This document shows, one piece after another, positions 42,547 to 51,681 of a DNA stretch of 64,000 nucleotides (position 1 is the stretch's first letter; each line of letters starts with the position of its first letter). Source of the stretch: Sporomusa sp. KB1 (GTDB taxonomy: Bacteria > Bacillota > Negativicutes > Sporomusales > Sporomusaceae); assembly GCF_007830295.1 (NCBI RefSeq), contig NZ_VLKC01000002.1:4447157-4511156 (forward strand), given 5' to 3'. A program made the translations under genes and the position numbers. The notes under the pieces are model-generated. The model made no database searches. It saw only the letters and a list, made by a program, of their open reading frames with translations, and was not told where the DNA came from.

Positions 42547-42633
42547 TTTGCAGGCCCGGCGGGTGGTGTATTGACAATGCTCCACCACTAGCGTTTGACT
42601 TTTGCTTTTGCCAACACACCACCCGCCTGCAAA
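42547..42633 (+). promoter_or_regulatory. long bulged hairpin with an alternative fold
   Basis: TTTGCAGG (42547-42554) plus CGGGTGGTGT (42560-42569), with CCCGG bulged between, pairs with the 18 bases at 42616-42633. The middle holds CCACCAC (42582-42588), which could instead pair with the GTGGTG part of the left arm. No T-run follows the right arm. Lies 38 bases before the start of the 42672 gene. Confidence 0.5.
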
Positions 42634-42671
42634 AATCTTACATCTTGTATATAGCGATAGGAGGGAGTCGT

Positions 42672-43232
42672 ATGGAAAACAGGAATAACAGGTTCCGTCG
42701 CAAATACATTATTACTATTGATCGCCTGCTTATAAGACTGACGACAATTGCTGTTATCCTGTTAGTAGTTGTTCAAGCACTCCTCTTACATGCCGACACC
42801 CGGAAATATTTATCGCTAGTAGATAAATTGGAGGGAGAACAACTAACATCTCCCCCAACAATGTATGCTGCTGACATTTCCCGGGTTGATTCTAATAAAA
42901 TAATGACCACGGTAGACAAAGTTATTGCCAAATCCATACGTTCCTTACGCTCTGGTCAAGAGATTACGATCCGAATGATTACCCCGGCAGCTACTGGCGA
43001 TGGATTGCTAACAATAAATGGTGAAGTAGTTGGTAATTTTGCCAAAGGAAACATTGAATTTACTGTATATAACGGTGATTATATTGAAATTGACGTTACC
43101 AAGCTTACAAGGCCTGCTCAATTTATTATTGATACCCATAAAAATGATAGGATACTATCACCGTTAGATGGTATTCTACTCCAAAGCCGGAGTAATGTCA
43201 TAGTTGTCGGCAAGGTTATATTGAAACGGTAA
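42672..43232 (+). CDS. membrane-anchored hypothetical protein
   Basis: ATG 42672 (GGAGGGAG before it) gives 186 residues; the longer frame from 42645 is unlikely. A basic N-terminus (RNNRFRRKYIITIDRLLIRL) precedes one membrane helix (about 25-46, TTIAVILLVVVQALLL). The remaining 140 residues would lie outside the membrane and appear beta-rich (EITIRMITPAATGDGLLTIN, GNIEFTVYNGDYIEIDVTKL). I do not recognise a family. It stands alone between the YhiN-type flavoprotein and aroF, each with a gap, and a hairpin precedes it. Confidence 0.8.
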   Translation: MENRNNRFRRKYIITIDRLLIRLTTIAVILLVVVQALLLHADTRKYLSLVDKLEGEQLTSPPTMYAADISRVDSNKIMTTVDKVIAKSIRSLRSGQEITIRMITPAATGDGLLTINGEVVGNFAKGNIEFTVYNGDYIEIDVTKLTRPAQFIIDTHKNDRILSPLDGILLQSRSNVIVVGKVILKR

Positions 43233-43349
43233 ACTACTGCTGGAAAGCCATCACATAAAATTGCCAATAGTTGCTAAAGATTAGAGGAAATTTTTATTAG
43301 GCAGGGAAGTTATATTTAATATATTTTTCGATATTTGTGGAGGCCTATT

Positions 43350-44375
43350 ATGATTATTTTGATGAATGCAGCCACTGCCGACCAAGTAGACCGAGTATTG
43401 GATAAGCTTCGTCAACTAGGTTTAGATGGCCACTTAATCTCCGGCTTAAGTGATAAAATTATTACAGCCAATGGTGACCTAGCTGCCTGTAATCCCGACT
43501 TATACGAAAGAATGCCTGGTGTCGATAAAGTTCTGCTTGTTGAAACACCTTACAAATTGGCCAGCAGAGAATTTCAGCCCAAAAATACTGTTGTCAAGGT
43601 TGGCAGCGCCAGTTTTGGTGGTAAATCCATACCGGTTATTGCCGGACCATGCGCGATTGAAAGTTATGAGCAGCTATATCAGGCAGGTGTAAGTGCCAAA
43701 GCCGCTGGCGCAGCCATGCTGCGCGGTGGCGCTTATAAACCACGCACCTCACCTTATAGTTTTCAAGGACTAGAAAAAAAAGGACTGGAAATAATCAAGA
43801 AGGTTGGGCGAGAATTAGCTTTGCCGGTTATCTCGGAAGTAACTGATCCGCGTAACGTGGAGTTAATGGCAGAACATGTGGACATGCTGCAAATTGGCAC
43901 ACGTAATATGCAAAACTTTGTGTTGCTCAAAGAAGTAGCCTTGAGCAAGAAACCGGTTTTGCTTAAACGTGGTCTGGCGGCAACTATTGAGGAATGGCTT
44001 ATGGCTGCCGAATACATACTGTCAAGCGGCAATAATCAAATCGTACTTTGTGAGCGGGGGATCAGGACTTATGAAACCTATACACGAAATACCTTAGATT
44101 TGACCGTCGTACCGGTAATTAAACATCTAAGTCACTTGCCTATTATTGTTGATCCCAGCCATGGTACAGGCAGCTGGCGTTGGGTTAGTCCTATGGCCAA
44201 GGCGGCGATAGCTGCCGGGGCAGACGGCCTCTTAATTGAAATGCACCAAAACCCGGAAGAAGCCTTATCTGATGGACCACAGTCACTAACGCCGGAAAAT
44301 TTTGCTCAACTTATGGTAGACTTGAGTAATTTAACTACCGTACTCGGACGTTCATTAACTAACAAAATCAAATAG
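43350..44375 (+). CDS. aroF: 3-deoxy-7-phosphoheptulonate synthase (DAHP synthase)
   Basis: First step of the shikimate pathway: joins phosphoenolpyruvate and erythrose 4-phosphate. ATG 43350 gives 341 residues. An N-terminal ferredoxin-like regulatory domain (about 1-70) precedes the type I beta/KDO8PS-like barrel with GPCAIESYEQL (near 97), RGGAYKPRTSPYSFQG, QIGTRNMQNFVLLKEVA, and VDPSHGTGSWRWV near 265. This domain arrangement is the Thermotoga-like, Tyr/Phe-regulated type. It is 15 bases before aroA. Confidence 0.95.
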   Translation: MIILMNAATADQVDRVLDKLRQLGLDGHLISGLSDKIITANGDLAACNPDLYERMPGVDKVLLVETPYKLASREFQPKNTVVKVGSASFGGKSIPVIAGPCAIESYEQLYQAGVSAKAAGAAMLRGGAYKPRTSPYSFQGLEKKGLEIIKKVGRELALPVISEVTDPRNVELMAEHVDMLQIGTRNMQNFVLLKEVALSKKPVLLKRGLAATIEEWLMAAEYILSSGNNQIVLCERGIRTYETYTRNTLDLTVVPVIKHLSHLPIIVDPSHGTGSWRWVSPMAKAAIAAGADGLLIEMHQNPEEALSDGPQSLTPENFAQLMVDLSNLTTVLGRSLTNKIK

Positions 44376-44390
44376 TAAAGAGGGAAGATT

Positions 44391-45689
44391 ATGAGTAAAA
44401 TCATTCAAATACCAAAAACCGGTGGCTTAACAGGAGCAATCACGATTCCCGGAGACAAGTCAATATCGCATCGAAGTATCATGCTGTCTGGGCTTGCTGA
44501 TACACCTGTGACAATAACAAATTTTTTGCATGCGGCTGACTGTTGGTCAACAATTAATTGTATGCGGTCCCTAGGGGTAATCGTTGAGGAAGATACGGGC
44601 GGTGTACTTACGGTCAAAGGCAAGGGGGTCTATGGACTGAGCGAGCCTGGCGATGTACTTGACGCTGGTAATTCTGGAACCACCATCAGGCTGTTAACAG
44701 GCTTACTGGGTGCTCAGCCGTTTTTTAGCGTTCTGACAGGCGATGCTTCCATTAGAAAACGTCCGATGGCGCGAGTAATCACACCACTAGCTAAAATGGG
44801 CTTACAAATAGCAGGACGCGGTCAATCACGCTATGCGCCGCTGGCCATCAGTGCACCTGAGCAAGTCTGCGGTATTGAATATGATATGCCTGTTGCCAGC
44901 GCCCAGGTAAAGTCGGCGATATTGCTGGCAGCACTTTATGCCAATACGCCGACCACCATTACAGAACCCATACCCTCACGCGATCATACAGAACGCATGT
45001 TTGAAACATTTGGGATACCTGTGAAACGGGAAGGCCGGGCTATTATCCTTGAACCAATACAAAAAATTGTTGCGCCCAAGCGCCTTGATGTACCTGGCGA
45101 TATTAGTTCAGCTGCCTTTTGGCTGGTAGCGGCATCCATAATTCCTAATAGTGAATTAGCCTTAATTAATGTTGGTATTAACTCGACGCGTACAGGTATT
45201 CTTGATGTCTTAACACAAATGGGGGCAGATATAACCATTACCAATAATCGCTGGAGCGGACGGGAACCGGTTGCTGATATTATTGTCCGTTCGGCTAATC
45301 TAAAAGGCGTGACGATTGATGCTGAGATTATCCCGCGTCTTATTGACGAAATTCCCATACTTGCCGTAGCTGCTTTATTTGCAGAGGGACAAACTGTTGT
45401 CAAAGGTGCAGAAGAGCTCCGGGTAAAAGAAACCGATCGTTTAAAGGCCGTTGCACTCGAACTGGGAAAAATGGGGGCTACAATTATTGAAAATCCGGAT
45501 GGCCTTGTTATCGACGGACCACAAAGTATAAACTCCGCTAGCTGCGATTCCCACCATGACCATCGTATGGCCATGTCGCTGGCGGTTGCTGGCTTGGCTG
45601 CTCAGGGTGTTACAATTAACGAACCGGACTGTGTAAAAATTTCTTATCCTGACTTTTTTGACGTTTTATCTAAGTTTAGGCAGGATTAA
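44391..45689 (+). CDS. aroA: 3-phosphoshikimate 1-carboxyvinyltransferase (EPSP synthase)
   Basis: Transfers enolpyruvate from PEP to shikimate 3-phosphate. The 432 residues contain GDKSISHRSIMLSGLA (about 20-35), LDAGNSGTTIRLLTGLL near 90, the second signature LRVKETDRLKAVALELGKMG near 343, and DHRMAMSLAVAGL near 385. The motif LDAGNSGT with Ala at the Gly96-equivalent position suggests the glyphosate-tolerant class II type, an inference from one residue. It lies between aroF and cmk in an operon-like run. Confidence 0.95.
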   Translation: MSKIIQIPKTGGLTGAITIPGDKSISHRSIMLSGLADTPVTITNFLHAADCWSTINCMRSLGVIVEEDTGGVLTVKGKGVYGLSEPGDVLDAGNSGTTIRLLTGLLGAQPFFSVLTGDASIRKRPMARVITPLAKMGLQIAGRGQSRYAPLAISAPEQVCGIEYDMPVASAQVKSAILLAALYANTPTTITEPIPSRDHTERMFETFGIPVKREGRAIILEPIQKIVAPKRLDVPGDISSAAFWLVAASIIPNSELALINVGINSTRTGILDVLTQMGADITITNNRWSGREPVADIIVRSANLKGVTIDAEIIPRLIDEIPILAVAALFAEGQTVVKGAEELRVKETDRLKAVALELGKMGATIIENPDGLVIDGPQSINSASCDSHHDHRMAMSLAVAGLAAQGVTINEPDCVKISYPDFFDVLSKFRQD

Positions 45690-45703
45690 CAAGGAGACAA
45701 CTT

Positions 45704-46378
45704 ATGAAGCGATTAATTATTGCCATTGATGGGCCGGCAGGTGCAGGAAAAAGTACTGTGGCTAAGCTTACTGCCCAAAAATTAAATTATAACTATATCG
45801 ATACCGGGGCTATGTACCGGGCAGCAGCCTGGCAGGCGCTCCAACAAAACGTTGAACCAACTAATCAAACAATTGCTGAATTAGCCCATAACCTTGACTT
45901 AAAGCTGGATTATAAAAATGGCAAAACCAATATAACTGTAGCCGGTCAGGATATTACCGAGGCTATTCGCACTCCGGAAATCAGCCGTCTTGTACCCAAG
46001 ATAGCCCAAGTAGCCGAAGTTAGAGAGGTTATGTTAAAATTACAGCAAGATATGGCCAAACTGGGTGGGGTTGTTATGGATGGCCGTGATATTGGTACCC
46101 ATGTCTTACCGCATGCCGATATAAAAATTTTTTTGACTGCCTCAATTGCTGAACGGGCTAAACGCCGCTGGCAGGAGTTACTATCTAAAGGGTATACAAT
46201 ACAATTGAGTGAACTGGAAGCGGAAATTGCTTACCGCGATAAGGAAGACTGTGAACGTGAACTTGCCCCTTTACTAGTCGCACCTGATGCTATTACCATT
46301 GATACTACCGACCTTTCTATTGAAGCTGCGGTGACAAAAATAATAGACTTGTGTAGGGAGAAACTGACAGGTGTATGA
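45704..46378 (+). CDS. cmk: cytidylate kinase
   Basis: Phosphorylates CMP and dCMP. The 224 residues hold the P-loop IDGPAGAGKSTVAK (about 7-20), the substrate-binding DTGAMYRAAAW near 36, MDGRDIGTHVLP near 125 and the lid region AERAKRRWQEL. It follows aroA by 14 bases and overlaps plsC by 8. The aroA-cmk-plsC order is common in Clostridia and Negativicutes. Confidence 0.96.
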   Translation: MKRLIIAIDGPAGAGKSTVAKLTAQKLNYNYIDTGAMYRAAAWQALQQNVEPTNQTIAELAHNLDLKLDYKNGKTNITVAGQDITEAIRTPEISRLVPKIAQVAEVREVMLKLQQDMAKLGGVVMDGRDIGTHVLPHADIKIFLTASIAERAKRRWQELLSKGYTIQLSELEAEIAYRDKEDCERELAPLLVAPDAITIDTTDLSIEAAVTKIIDLCREKLTGV

Positions 46379-46982
46379 ATTATTGCGTATGTTCTTTACC
46401 ATTCTTTTTTCAATCGTATTTCGCTGGAGAATTTCCGGAGTTGAGAATATTCCTGCCGGCGGCGCTATCATTGCAGCAAATCATATAAGTCTTTGGGATC
46501 CACCGGTAGTCGGTACTGCCATACCACGCAGAGCGCACTTTATGGCTAAGGAAGAGTTATTTGCCAATCCTGTGTTTGGCTGGCTGATTAGCAAATTAGG
46601 GGCTTTTCCCGTAAGACGCGGCGCAGCCGACAGAACAGCAATTAAAACCGCATTAACGCTCCTTAAAAATGGTTCTATTCTGGTGATATTTCCCGAAGGA
46701 ACCCGTAGTAAAGATGGAAAACTAGGGGCTCCGGAAGCAGGACTGGCTCTGCTGGCGCTCAAGGCTGGTGTTCCAGTTATCCCGGCTGCTGTTATTGGCA
46801 CAAATAAGATATTTCGTGATGGTCATGTGCTGCCGAAGTTTTGCATACGGTTTGGTAAACCGATCCTGTTTGGCTGCGACACTGCCGGTAAAGAAAGTAT
46901 GGGAAAAATGAGTGCCCAGGTTATGACTGAAATTAGTCACCTCCTGGAAGAAGCAGATACTTCAATAACTAAGCAGGTATAA
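46371..46982 (+). CDS. plsC: 1-acyl-sn-glycerol-3-phosphate acyltransferase
   Basis: Acylates lysophosphatidic acid to phosphatidic acid at the membrane. The 203 residues start at GTG 46371 (GGGAG 10 bases before). An N-terminal hydrophobic segment, the catalytic NHISLWDPP (NHxxxxD; about 36-44), and the glycerol-phosphate-binding FPEGTRSKDGKLG near 104 are present. It works with PlsY (59794). In related genomes ispH often follows; here a two-component and transporter block intervenes. Confidence 0.94.
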   Translation: MYELLRMFFTILFSIVFRWRISGVENIPAGGAIIAANHISLWDPPVVGTAIPRRAHFMAKEELFANPVFGWLISKLGAFPVRRGAADRTAIKTALTLLKNGSILVIFPEGTRSKDGKLGAPEAGLALLALKAGVPVIPAAVIGTNKIFRDGHVLPKFCIRFGKPILFGCDTAGKESMGKMSAQVMTEISHLLEEADTSITKQV

Positions 46983-46984
46983 GC

Positions 46985-48709
46985 ATGGAAAACACGACAA
47001 TTGAAGTGTTAGACACAAACTTATCCATAATCTTAGTGCAGCGGATTGCCATAATTGCTGTTTTCGCCTATGTATTATCTCATACACAAGCATTTAGACT
47101 AATTTTCAAAAAAAATACCACTTCCCGTGAGAAACTCATATTGGTCTTTATCTTTTCAATGATCTCTATTGCCGGCACATATTTTGGTATCCCAATTGAA
47201 GGCGCACTTGCGAATGTCCGGGATACGGGAACCATTGTCGCCGGCCTCCTGGCCGGCCCGGTAGTTGGAACCGCAGTTGGCCTGATTAGCGGTATCCATC
47301 GCATTTGTCTGGGAGGCTATACGGCTCTGCAATGCGGCATTGCTACTTTGCTTGGCGGTATCCTTGCAGGTTACATCCACAAACGAACAAAGCCCAAAGT
47401 TCCCGAATGGATTACTGGTACAATTACTGGCATTGGCGTTATTTTACTTAGCATGGGGTTAATTATAGTATTTGCTAAACCTTATGAAACAGCCTTATCA
47501 CTTGTTAAACAAATTACCATTCCCATGTCAATGGCCAATTCTCTGGGAATAGCTATCTTTATGATTATTATTCATAATGCCCGGGAACATCAGACTAAAA
47601 TTGCTGCTCTGCAAACACACAGAGCGCTCAGAATAGCCAATGTAACTTTGCCTCACTTTCGGCAGGGACTTAATTCGATGTCGGCTGAAAAGGTGGCAGT
47701 CAACATATTAAGCATGACTTCCGCCGCGGCAGTAGCGATTACTGATTTGGAGCGGGTTTTAACCCATATTGGATTAGGAAACGATCACCATATCAAGGGG
47801 TTGCCGATATTTACGAAATTAACTAAATCCTGCCTGGCTCAGGGACAGATTACTGTAGCACAGAGCCAAAAGGAAATTGGCTGCACGGCAGCGTCTTGTC
47901 CCTTAAAGTCAGCCATAGTAGTACCGCTTTACTGCCGGGATGAGCTTGTCGGTACTCTGAAAATGTATTATGCCCACGAAGAAGCACTTACAGCACTTGA
48001 TATTGAATTTGCTCAAGGACTTGGACAGGTATTTGGTACCCAGCTTGAATTATCAGCCCTTCAGCATAAGGCAGAATTGGCCGCAAAAGCCGAGCTCAAA
48101 GCTCTCAGAGCCCAAATTAATCCGCATTTTCTGTTTAATTCTTTAAACACGATTGTTTCTTTCTGTCGTACCAATCCAGATAAAGCACGCAAGCTCCTAA
48201 TCGAATTGAGTGAATTCTTTCGCCGCAGTCTGAAAACGGCCCGTGATTTTGTAACTCTCCAAGAAGAATTGGAGCATGTAGACTCTTATCTAACCTTGGA
48301 ACAAGCCCGGTTTGGCGACAGACTAATTATTGAACAAGATATTGCCCCAGATACTCTTGCGATATTAATTCCTACCTTCACGCTTCAGCCCTTAGTGGAA
48401 AATGCGGTAAAGCATGGTCTCTTAGCTAAAGCAGATGGAGGTACCATTCAGCTTGTTGCTAAAACAATCGGGAGGTGTGTCGAAATTGCCATAACCGACA
48501 ATGGTCAAGGCATTCCCCCCGCGATCCAGGAGCAAGTGTTGGAACCGGGGTTTGGCAAAGGTGCTGGTGTGGGACTAACCAATGTCAATGAACGGCTTAA
48601 AGCTATATATGGAATCAAATATGCTCTCGCCATTCACAGTGTAGAAGGGGAGGGGACAACAGTATTGCTTCATATTCCTATTGATGCAGAGGTGGTTGTT
48701 AATGGCTGA
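46985..48709 (+). CDS. lytS: LytS-family sensor histidine kinase
   Basis: A 574-residue membrane sensor. The 5TMR-LYT domain (about 15-205) has the diagnostic GVRDTGTIVAGLLAGP-like stretch (NVRDTGTIVAGLLAGPVVGT) and HRICLGGYTALQCG. A GAF-like domain (about 225-365) with several Cys follows. The His-kinase region has RAQINPHFLFNSLNTIVSFC (His near 382) and the ATPase N-box LVENAVKHGL and DNGQGIPP. Kinases of this class (LytS, BtsS) sense pyruvate or membrane state. Its response regulator overlaps by 8 bases, and a CstA transporter gene follows. Confidence 0.93.
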   Translation: MENTTIEVLDTNLSIILVQRIAIIAVFAYVLSHTQAFRLIFKKNTTSREKLILVFIFSMISIAGTYFGIPIEGALANVRDTGTIVAGLLAGPVVGTAVGLISGIHRICLGGYTALQCGIATLLGGILAGYIHKRTKPKVPEWITGTITGIGVILLSMGLIIVFAKPYETALSLVKQITIPMSMANSLGIAIFMIIIHNAREHQTKIAALQTHRALRIANVTLPHFRQGLNSMSAEKVAVNILSMTSAAAVAITDLERVLTHIGLGNDHHIKGLPIFTKLTKSCLAQGQITVAQSQKEIGCTAASCPLKSAIVVPLYCRDELVGTLKMYYAHEEALTALDIEFAQGLGQVFGTQLELSALQHKAELAAKAELKALRAQINPHFLFNSLNTIVSFCRTNPDKARKLLIELSEFFRRSLKTARDFVTLQEELEHVDSYLTLEQARFGDRLIIEQDIAPDTLAILIPTFTLQPLVENAVKHGLLAKADGGTIQLVAKTIGRCVEIAITDNGQGIPPAIQEQVLEPGFGKGAGVGLTNVNERLKAIYGIKYALAIHSVEGEGTTVLLHIPIDAEVVVNG

Positions 48710-49469
48710 ACAATACCTTACGATTAGGGTTATGATTATTGATGACGAGGCGCCAGCACGCAGTGAGTTAAAATATCTATTAGAGCAATTTCCCGAAGTT
48801 ACTATTGTTGGGGAATTTTCAAGCGGTGAAGCAGCTCTTGCTGCTATACCGGCACTTAATCCCCATTTAGCTTTCATGGATATTGCAATGGCAGGTTTAA
48901 ATGGATTACAAACCGCCGAAAAAATGAATTTAGCTAATGTCATACCGCTGGTTGTTTTTGCTACTGCTCATGAAGAATTTGCTGTAAAAGCGTTTGAACT
49001 TAACGCCGTCGATTATCTACTAAAGCCCTTCTCTGGAAAACGGGTCGCAAAATGTATTGAAAAAGTTCGCACGCTACTCTCTGAATCGATGCCGGTAAAT
49101 GCCAATAAGCGAAATGACGACTTGCCTGCGCTCTATAGCTTACAGAAACTAGCAATAGAGCATAATGGTAAAGCCTTTGTAATTGATACTAAAGACATTA
49201 TTGCTGCGTATTGTACAGAAGGACAATTATCCATACGGACGGTTAACAAATGCTACTACTCCAATATGCCTCTCCAGGATCTGCAGTCTCGCCTCGATGA
49301 ACGTTTGTTTTTTCGTACACATCGTGCCTATCTTGTTAATATTGAAAAGATCCGCGAGATAATCCCATGGTTTAACGGTACTTATAATCTAATAGTAGAG
49401 GGATTAGCCGAAGAAATCCCCGTAAGTCGCCAGCAAGTCTCAAAGCTGAAAAAAATGTTTGGTTTATGA
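48702..49469 (+). CDS. lytR: LytTR-family response regulator
   Basis: A 255-residue regulator from ATG 48702 (GAGGTGG before it). The receiver domain (about 1-125) has MIIDDEAPARSE, the phospho-acceptor Asp in LAFMDIAMAGLNG and Lys in LLKPFSGKR. The LytTR DNA-binding domain (about 150-255) has the typical AYCTEGQLSIRT, LFFRTHRAYLVNIEKIREI and PVSRQQVSKLKKMFGL. Overlaps lytS. The natural target is the downstream cstA gene, as in BtsSR-BtsT and LytST-controlled pyruvate transport. Confidence 0.93.
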   Translation: MAEQYLTIRVMIIDDEAPARSELKYLLEQFPEVTIVGEFSSGEAALAAIPALNPHLAFMDIAMAGLNGLQTAEKMNLANVIPLVVFATAHEEFAVKAFELNAVDYLLKPFSGKRVAKCIEKVRTLLSESMPVNANKRNDDLPALYSLQKLAIEHNGKAFVIDTKDIIAAYCTEGQLSIRTVNKCYYSNMPLQDLQSRLDERLFFRTHRAYLVNIEKIREIIPWFNGTYNLIVEGLAEEIPVSRQQVSKLKKMFGL

Positions 49470-49508
49470 AAAGGCATGTAACTATGTAAATAAATTCTGC
49501 CATTGACC

Positions 49509-49538
49509 GGGATGATAATGTATTTCATCCTGTTTTTT
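49509..49538 (+). terminator. terminator after lytR
   Basis: GGATGA (49510-49515) pairs with TCATCC (49525-49530), followed by TGTTTTTTTG. cstA should therefore be transcribed from its own promoter. Confidence 0.65.
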
Positions 49539-49556
49539 TGTCATTTCACCGCATAC

Positions 49557-49578
49557 ATATTGTTAGCTGACACAATAT
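49557..49578. promoter_or_regulatory. inverted repeat upstream of cstA, possible LytR operator
   Basis: ATATTGT (49557-49563) and ACAATAT (49572-49578) form a 7/7 inverted repeat with an 8-base spacer, about 110 bases before cstA. TATACT (49576-49581) next to it could be a -10. Confidence 0.35.
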
Positions 49579-49652
49579 ACTGTATTATTTGAAATAGGAT
49601 GAAGAAAATTCCAGTGAAAGGAGGCGGGTAGTTACTACGGAGGCGCTTGTTT

Positions 49653-49673
49653 ATGTTCTACTTCTTATTTTGA
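49653..49673 (+). CDS. possible six-codon upstream ORF (MFYFLF) before cstA
   Basis: ATG TTC TAC TTC TTA TTT TGA, with CGGAGG 9 bases before the ATG. Its stop is followed 2 bases later by AAAGGAGG, the cstA ribosome-binding site. Too short to be a protein; if translated it would act as a leader peptide that controls or couples cstA translation. Confidence 0.35.
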   Translation: MFYFLF

Positions 49674-49689
49674 AAGGAGGACTTATTTA

Positions 49690-51549
49690 ATGAATTCAGT
49701 GAATCTTTTGGTAATTGCTGTTTGTGTTTATGTTCTGGCATATCGGTATTATTCCGCCTTTATTTCGGCAAAAGTACTGGCATTAAATGATGCCAACATA
49801 ACTCCTGCCTATCGTTGCAATGATGGCCGTGAGTTTGTTCCTACCAACAAATGGGTATTATTTGGTCATCACTTTGCTGCCATCGCTGGTGCGGGTCCGC
49901 TTGTTGGTCCGGTACTTGCTGCCCAGTATGGCTGGGGTCCTGGTTTTATGTGGATTTTGCTAGGTTCCGTATTTGCAGGCGCAGTTCACGATTTTATCGT
50001 CTTGTTTGCCGCAATGCGCCACAATGGTCAATCACTGGCCGTTATTGCCCGGCGTGAGGTTAGCCCGTTGAGCGGGATAACAACCTCACTTGCCACTTTC
50101 TTTATTATTATCGTTGCTCTTGCCGGCTTGGCTATCGTTGTTGTAAATGCTCTATTTAAAAATCCTTGGGGCTTATACACATTAGCGATGACCATCCCGA
50201 TTGCTATTTTTGTTGGTCTTTATATGTTTAAAATTCGCCCAGGCGCCATTCGTTCTGGTTCAATTATCGGTTTCCTCTTAGTACTGGGTGCAGTATTCAC
50301 CGGTCACTGGCTGAGCCCTGGTCAGCCGTGGGCTGGTATAGCCAGTATCTTTGACCTTACCAAACCACAGTTATCAGTCGCACTGCCACTTTATGGCTTC
50401 TTTGCGGCTGTTCTGCCAGTATGGCTCTTGTTGGCTCCGCGTGATTACTTAAGCACGTACATGAAAATTGGTACCATTTTTGCGTTGGCCTTTGGTATTC
50501 TCATTGTCCAGCCTACGATTAATATGCCTATTACTACTAGATTTATGGATGGCGGCGGACCTATCATTCCCGGGCCCTGGTGGCCATATCTGTTTATCAC
50601 CATTGCCTGTGGAGCCATTTCCGGTTTCCATGCGCTAATTAGTGCAGGTACTACCTGTAAGATGATTGAACAAGAATCTCAGGCCCGCATGATTGCTTAT
50701 GGCGGTATGATTACAGAAGGCTTTGTTGCTGTAATGGCTATTATTTCGGCAGTTGTACTTATGCCTGGCGACTATTTTGCAATCAACAGCCCCGCGGCAG
50801 TATTTGCTAAACTGGGAATTCCCCCTGTTGAGCTCAAAGAATTGTCCCGACTAGTAGAAATGGATGTTGCCCATCGTCCTGGCGGCGCAGTATCGCTGGC
50901 CGTTGGTATGGCCCATATCTTCTCCAATATCGGCGGTATGAAGCACCTTATGAGCTACTGGTATCAATTTGCTATTATGTTTGAGGCGCTCTTCATTCTG
51001 ACCACAATCGATGCCGGTACCCGTGTAGCCCGTTATATTCTCCAAGATATGCTTGGCACTTATTTGTATGCTCCACTTAAACAAGCTAATTGGTGGCCTG
51101 GCATTCTCTTTACCAGTGCTCTCGTATCCTACTTCTGGGGTTATTTGCTCTATAGTGGAGATGTTGCCTCCATCTGGCCGCTCTTCGGTGTCGCCAACCA
51201 GCTTTTGGCCGTAATTGCCCTATCTATTGGCACAACCATTATCTTAAAAATTGCTCCGAAAAAATCATATGCCTTGATAACATTTGCGCCACTTGTTTTC
51301 CTGGCAGTAACTGTTCTTGCCGCTGGTGTAATGAACATAGAAATGTTCTTCAAACGTGGTGATGCACTTGGTACTACCAACGGCTCGATAAGTATTGCCC
51401 TCATTATTCTAGTAATTGTTACTTTGGCTGACTCGATTAGAGTGTGGCTCAAACTCTTAAAAACTGATAAGCCTGTCGGTATGAATACCGAGATTTCATT
51501 TCAGTCTTGCCCAGTTAATTCCAATCCTCCGCCCAACATTCCCAGCTAA
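49690..51549 (+). CDS. cstA: CstA-family carbon starvation / pyruvate transporter
   Basis: A 619-residue inner-membrane protein with about 16 hydrophobic segments. CstA and BtsT of E. coli are pyruvate (and peptide) proton symporters. Motifs: DGREFVPTNKWVLFGHHFAA (about 35-54), IAGAGPLVGPVLAAQYGW, GSVFAGAVHDFIVL near 92, and TTIDAGTRVARYILQDMLG near 440. AAAGGAGG lies before the ATG. It stands beside lytS-lytR, whose products probably switch it on when external carbon such as pyruvate is sensed. Confidence 0.94.
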   Translation: MNSVNLLVIAVCVYVLAYRYYSAFISAKVLALNDANITPAYRCNDGREFVPTNKWVLFGHHFAAIAGAGPLVGPVLAAQYGWGPGFMWILLGSVFAGAVHDFIVLFAAMRHNGQSLAVIARREVSPLSGITTSLATFFIIIVALAGLAIVVVNALFKNPWGLYTLAMTIPIAIFVGLYMFKIRPGAIRSGSIIGFLLVLGAVFTGHWLSPGQPWAGIASIFDLTKPQLSVALPLYGFFAAVLPVWLLLAPRDYLSTYMKIGTIFALAFGILIVQPTINMPITTRFMDGGGPIIPGPWWPYLFITIACGAISGFHALISAGTTCKMIEQESQARMIAYGGMITEGFVAVMAIISAVVLMPGDYFAINSPAAVFAKLGIPPVELKELSRLVEMDVAHRPGGAVSLAVGMAHIFSNIGGMKHLMSYWYQFAIMFEALFILTTIDAGTRVARYILQDMLGTYLYAPLKQANWWPGILFTSALVSYFWGYLLYSGDVASIWPLFGVANQLLAVIALSIGTTIILKIAPKKSYALITFAPLVFLAVTVLAAGVMNIEMFFKRGDALGTTNGSISIALIILVIVTLADSIRVWLKLLKTDKPVGMNTEISFQSCPVNSNPPPNIPS

Positions 51550-51567
51550 TAATTAGATTAGGGAAAC

Positions 51568-51615
51568 AAAACCGCCACTATGTTAGCTTTGGCTGAATAG
51601 TGGCGGTTTTTATTT
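51568..51615 (+). terminator. terminator after cstA
   Basis: A 14-bp perfect stem, 51568-51581 (AAAACCGCCACTAT) with 51597-51610, 15-base loop, then TATTTG. Confidence 0.85.
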
Positions 51616-51681
51616 GAAACATAGGGATAAAGGGGTTATAATAAGGTGATTAAACCAAAGACTACCATGCAGGAGGCTAAT

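Noticed and set aside
44984..45574. 196-codon minus-strand frame inside aroA
   Set aside because: It is antisense to a clear, full-length aroA; no ribosome-binding site or family features. A shadow of the codon bias.
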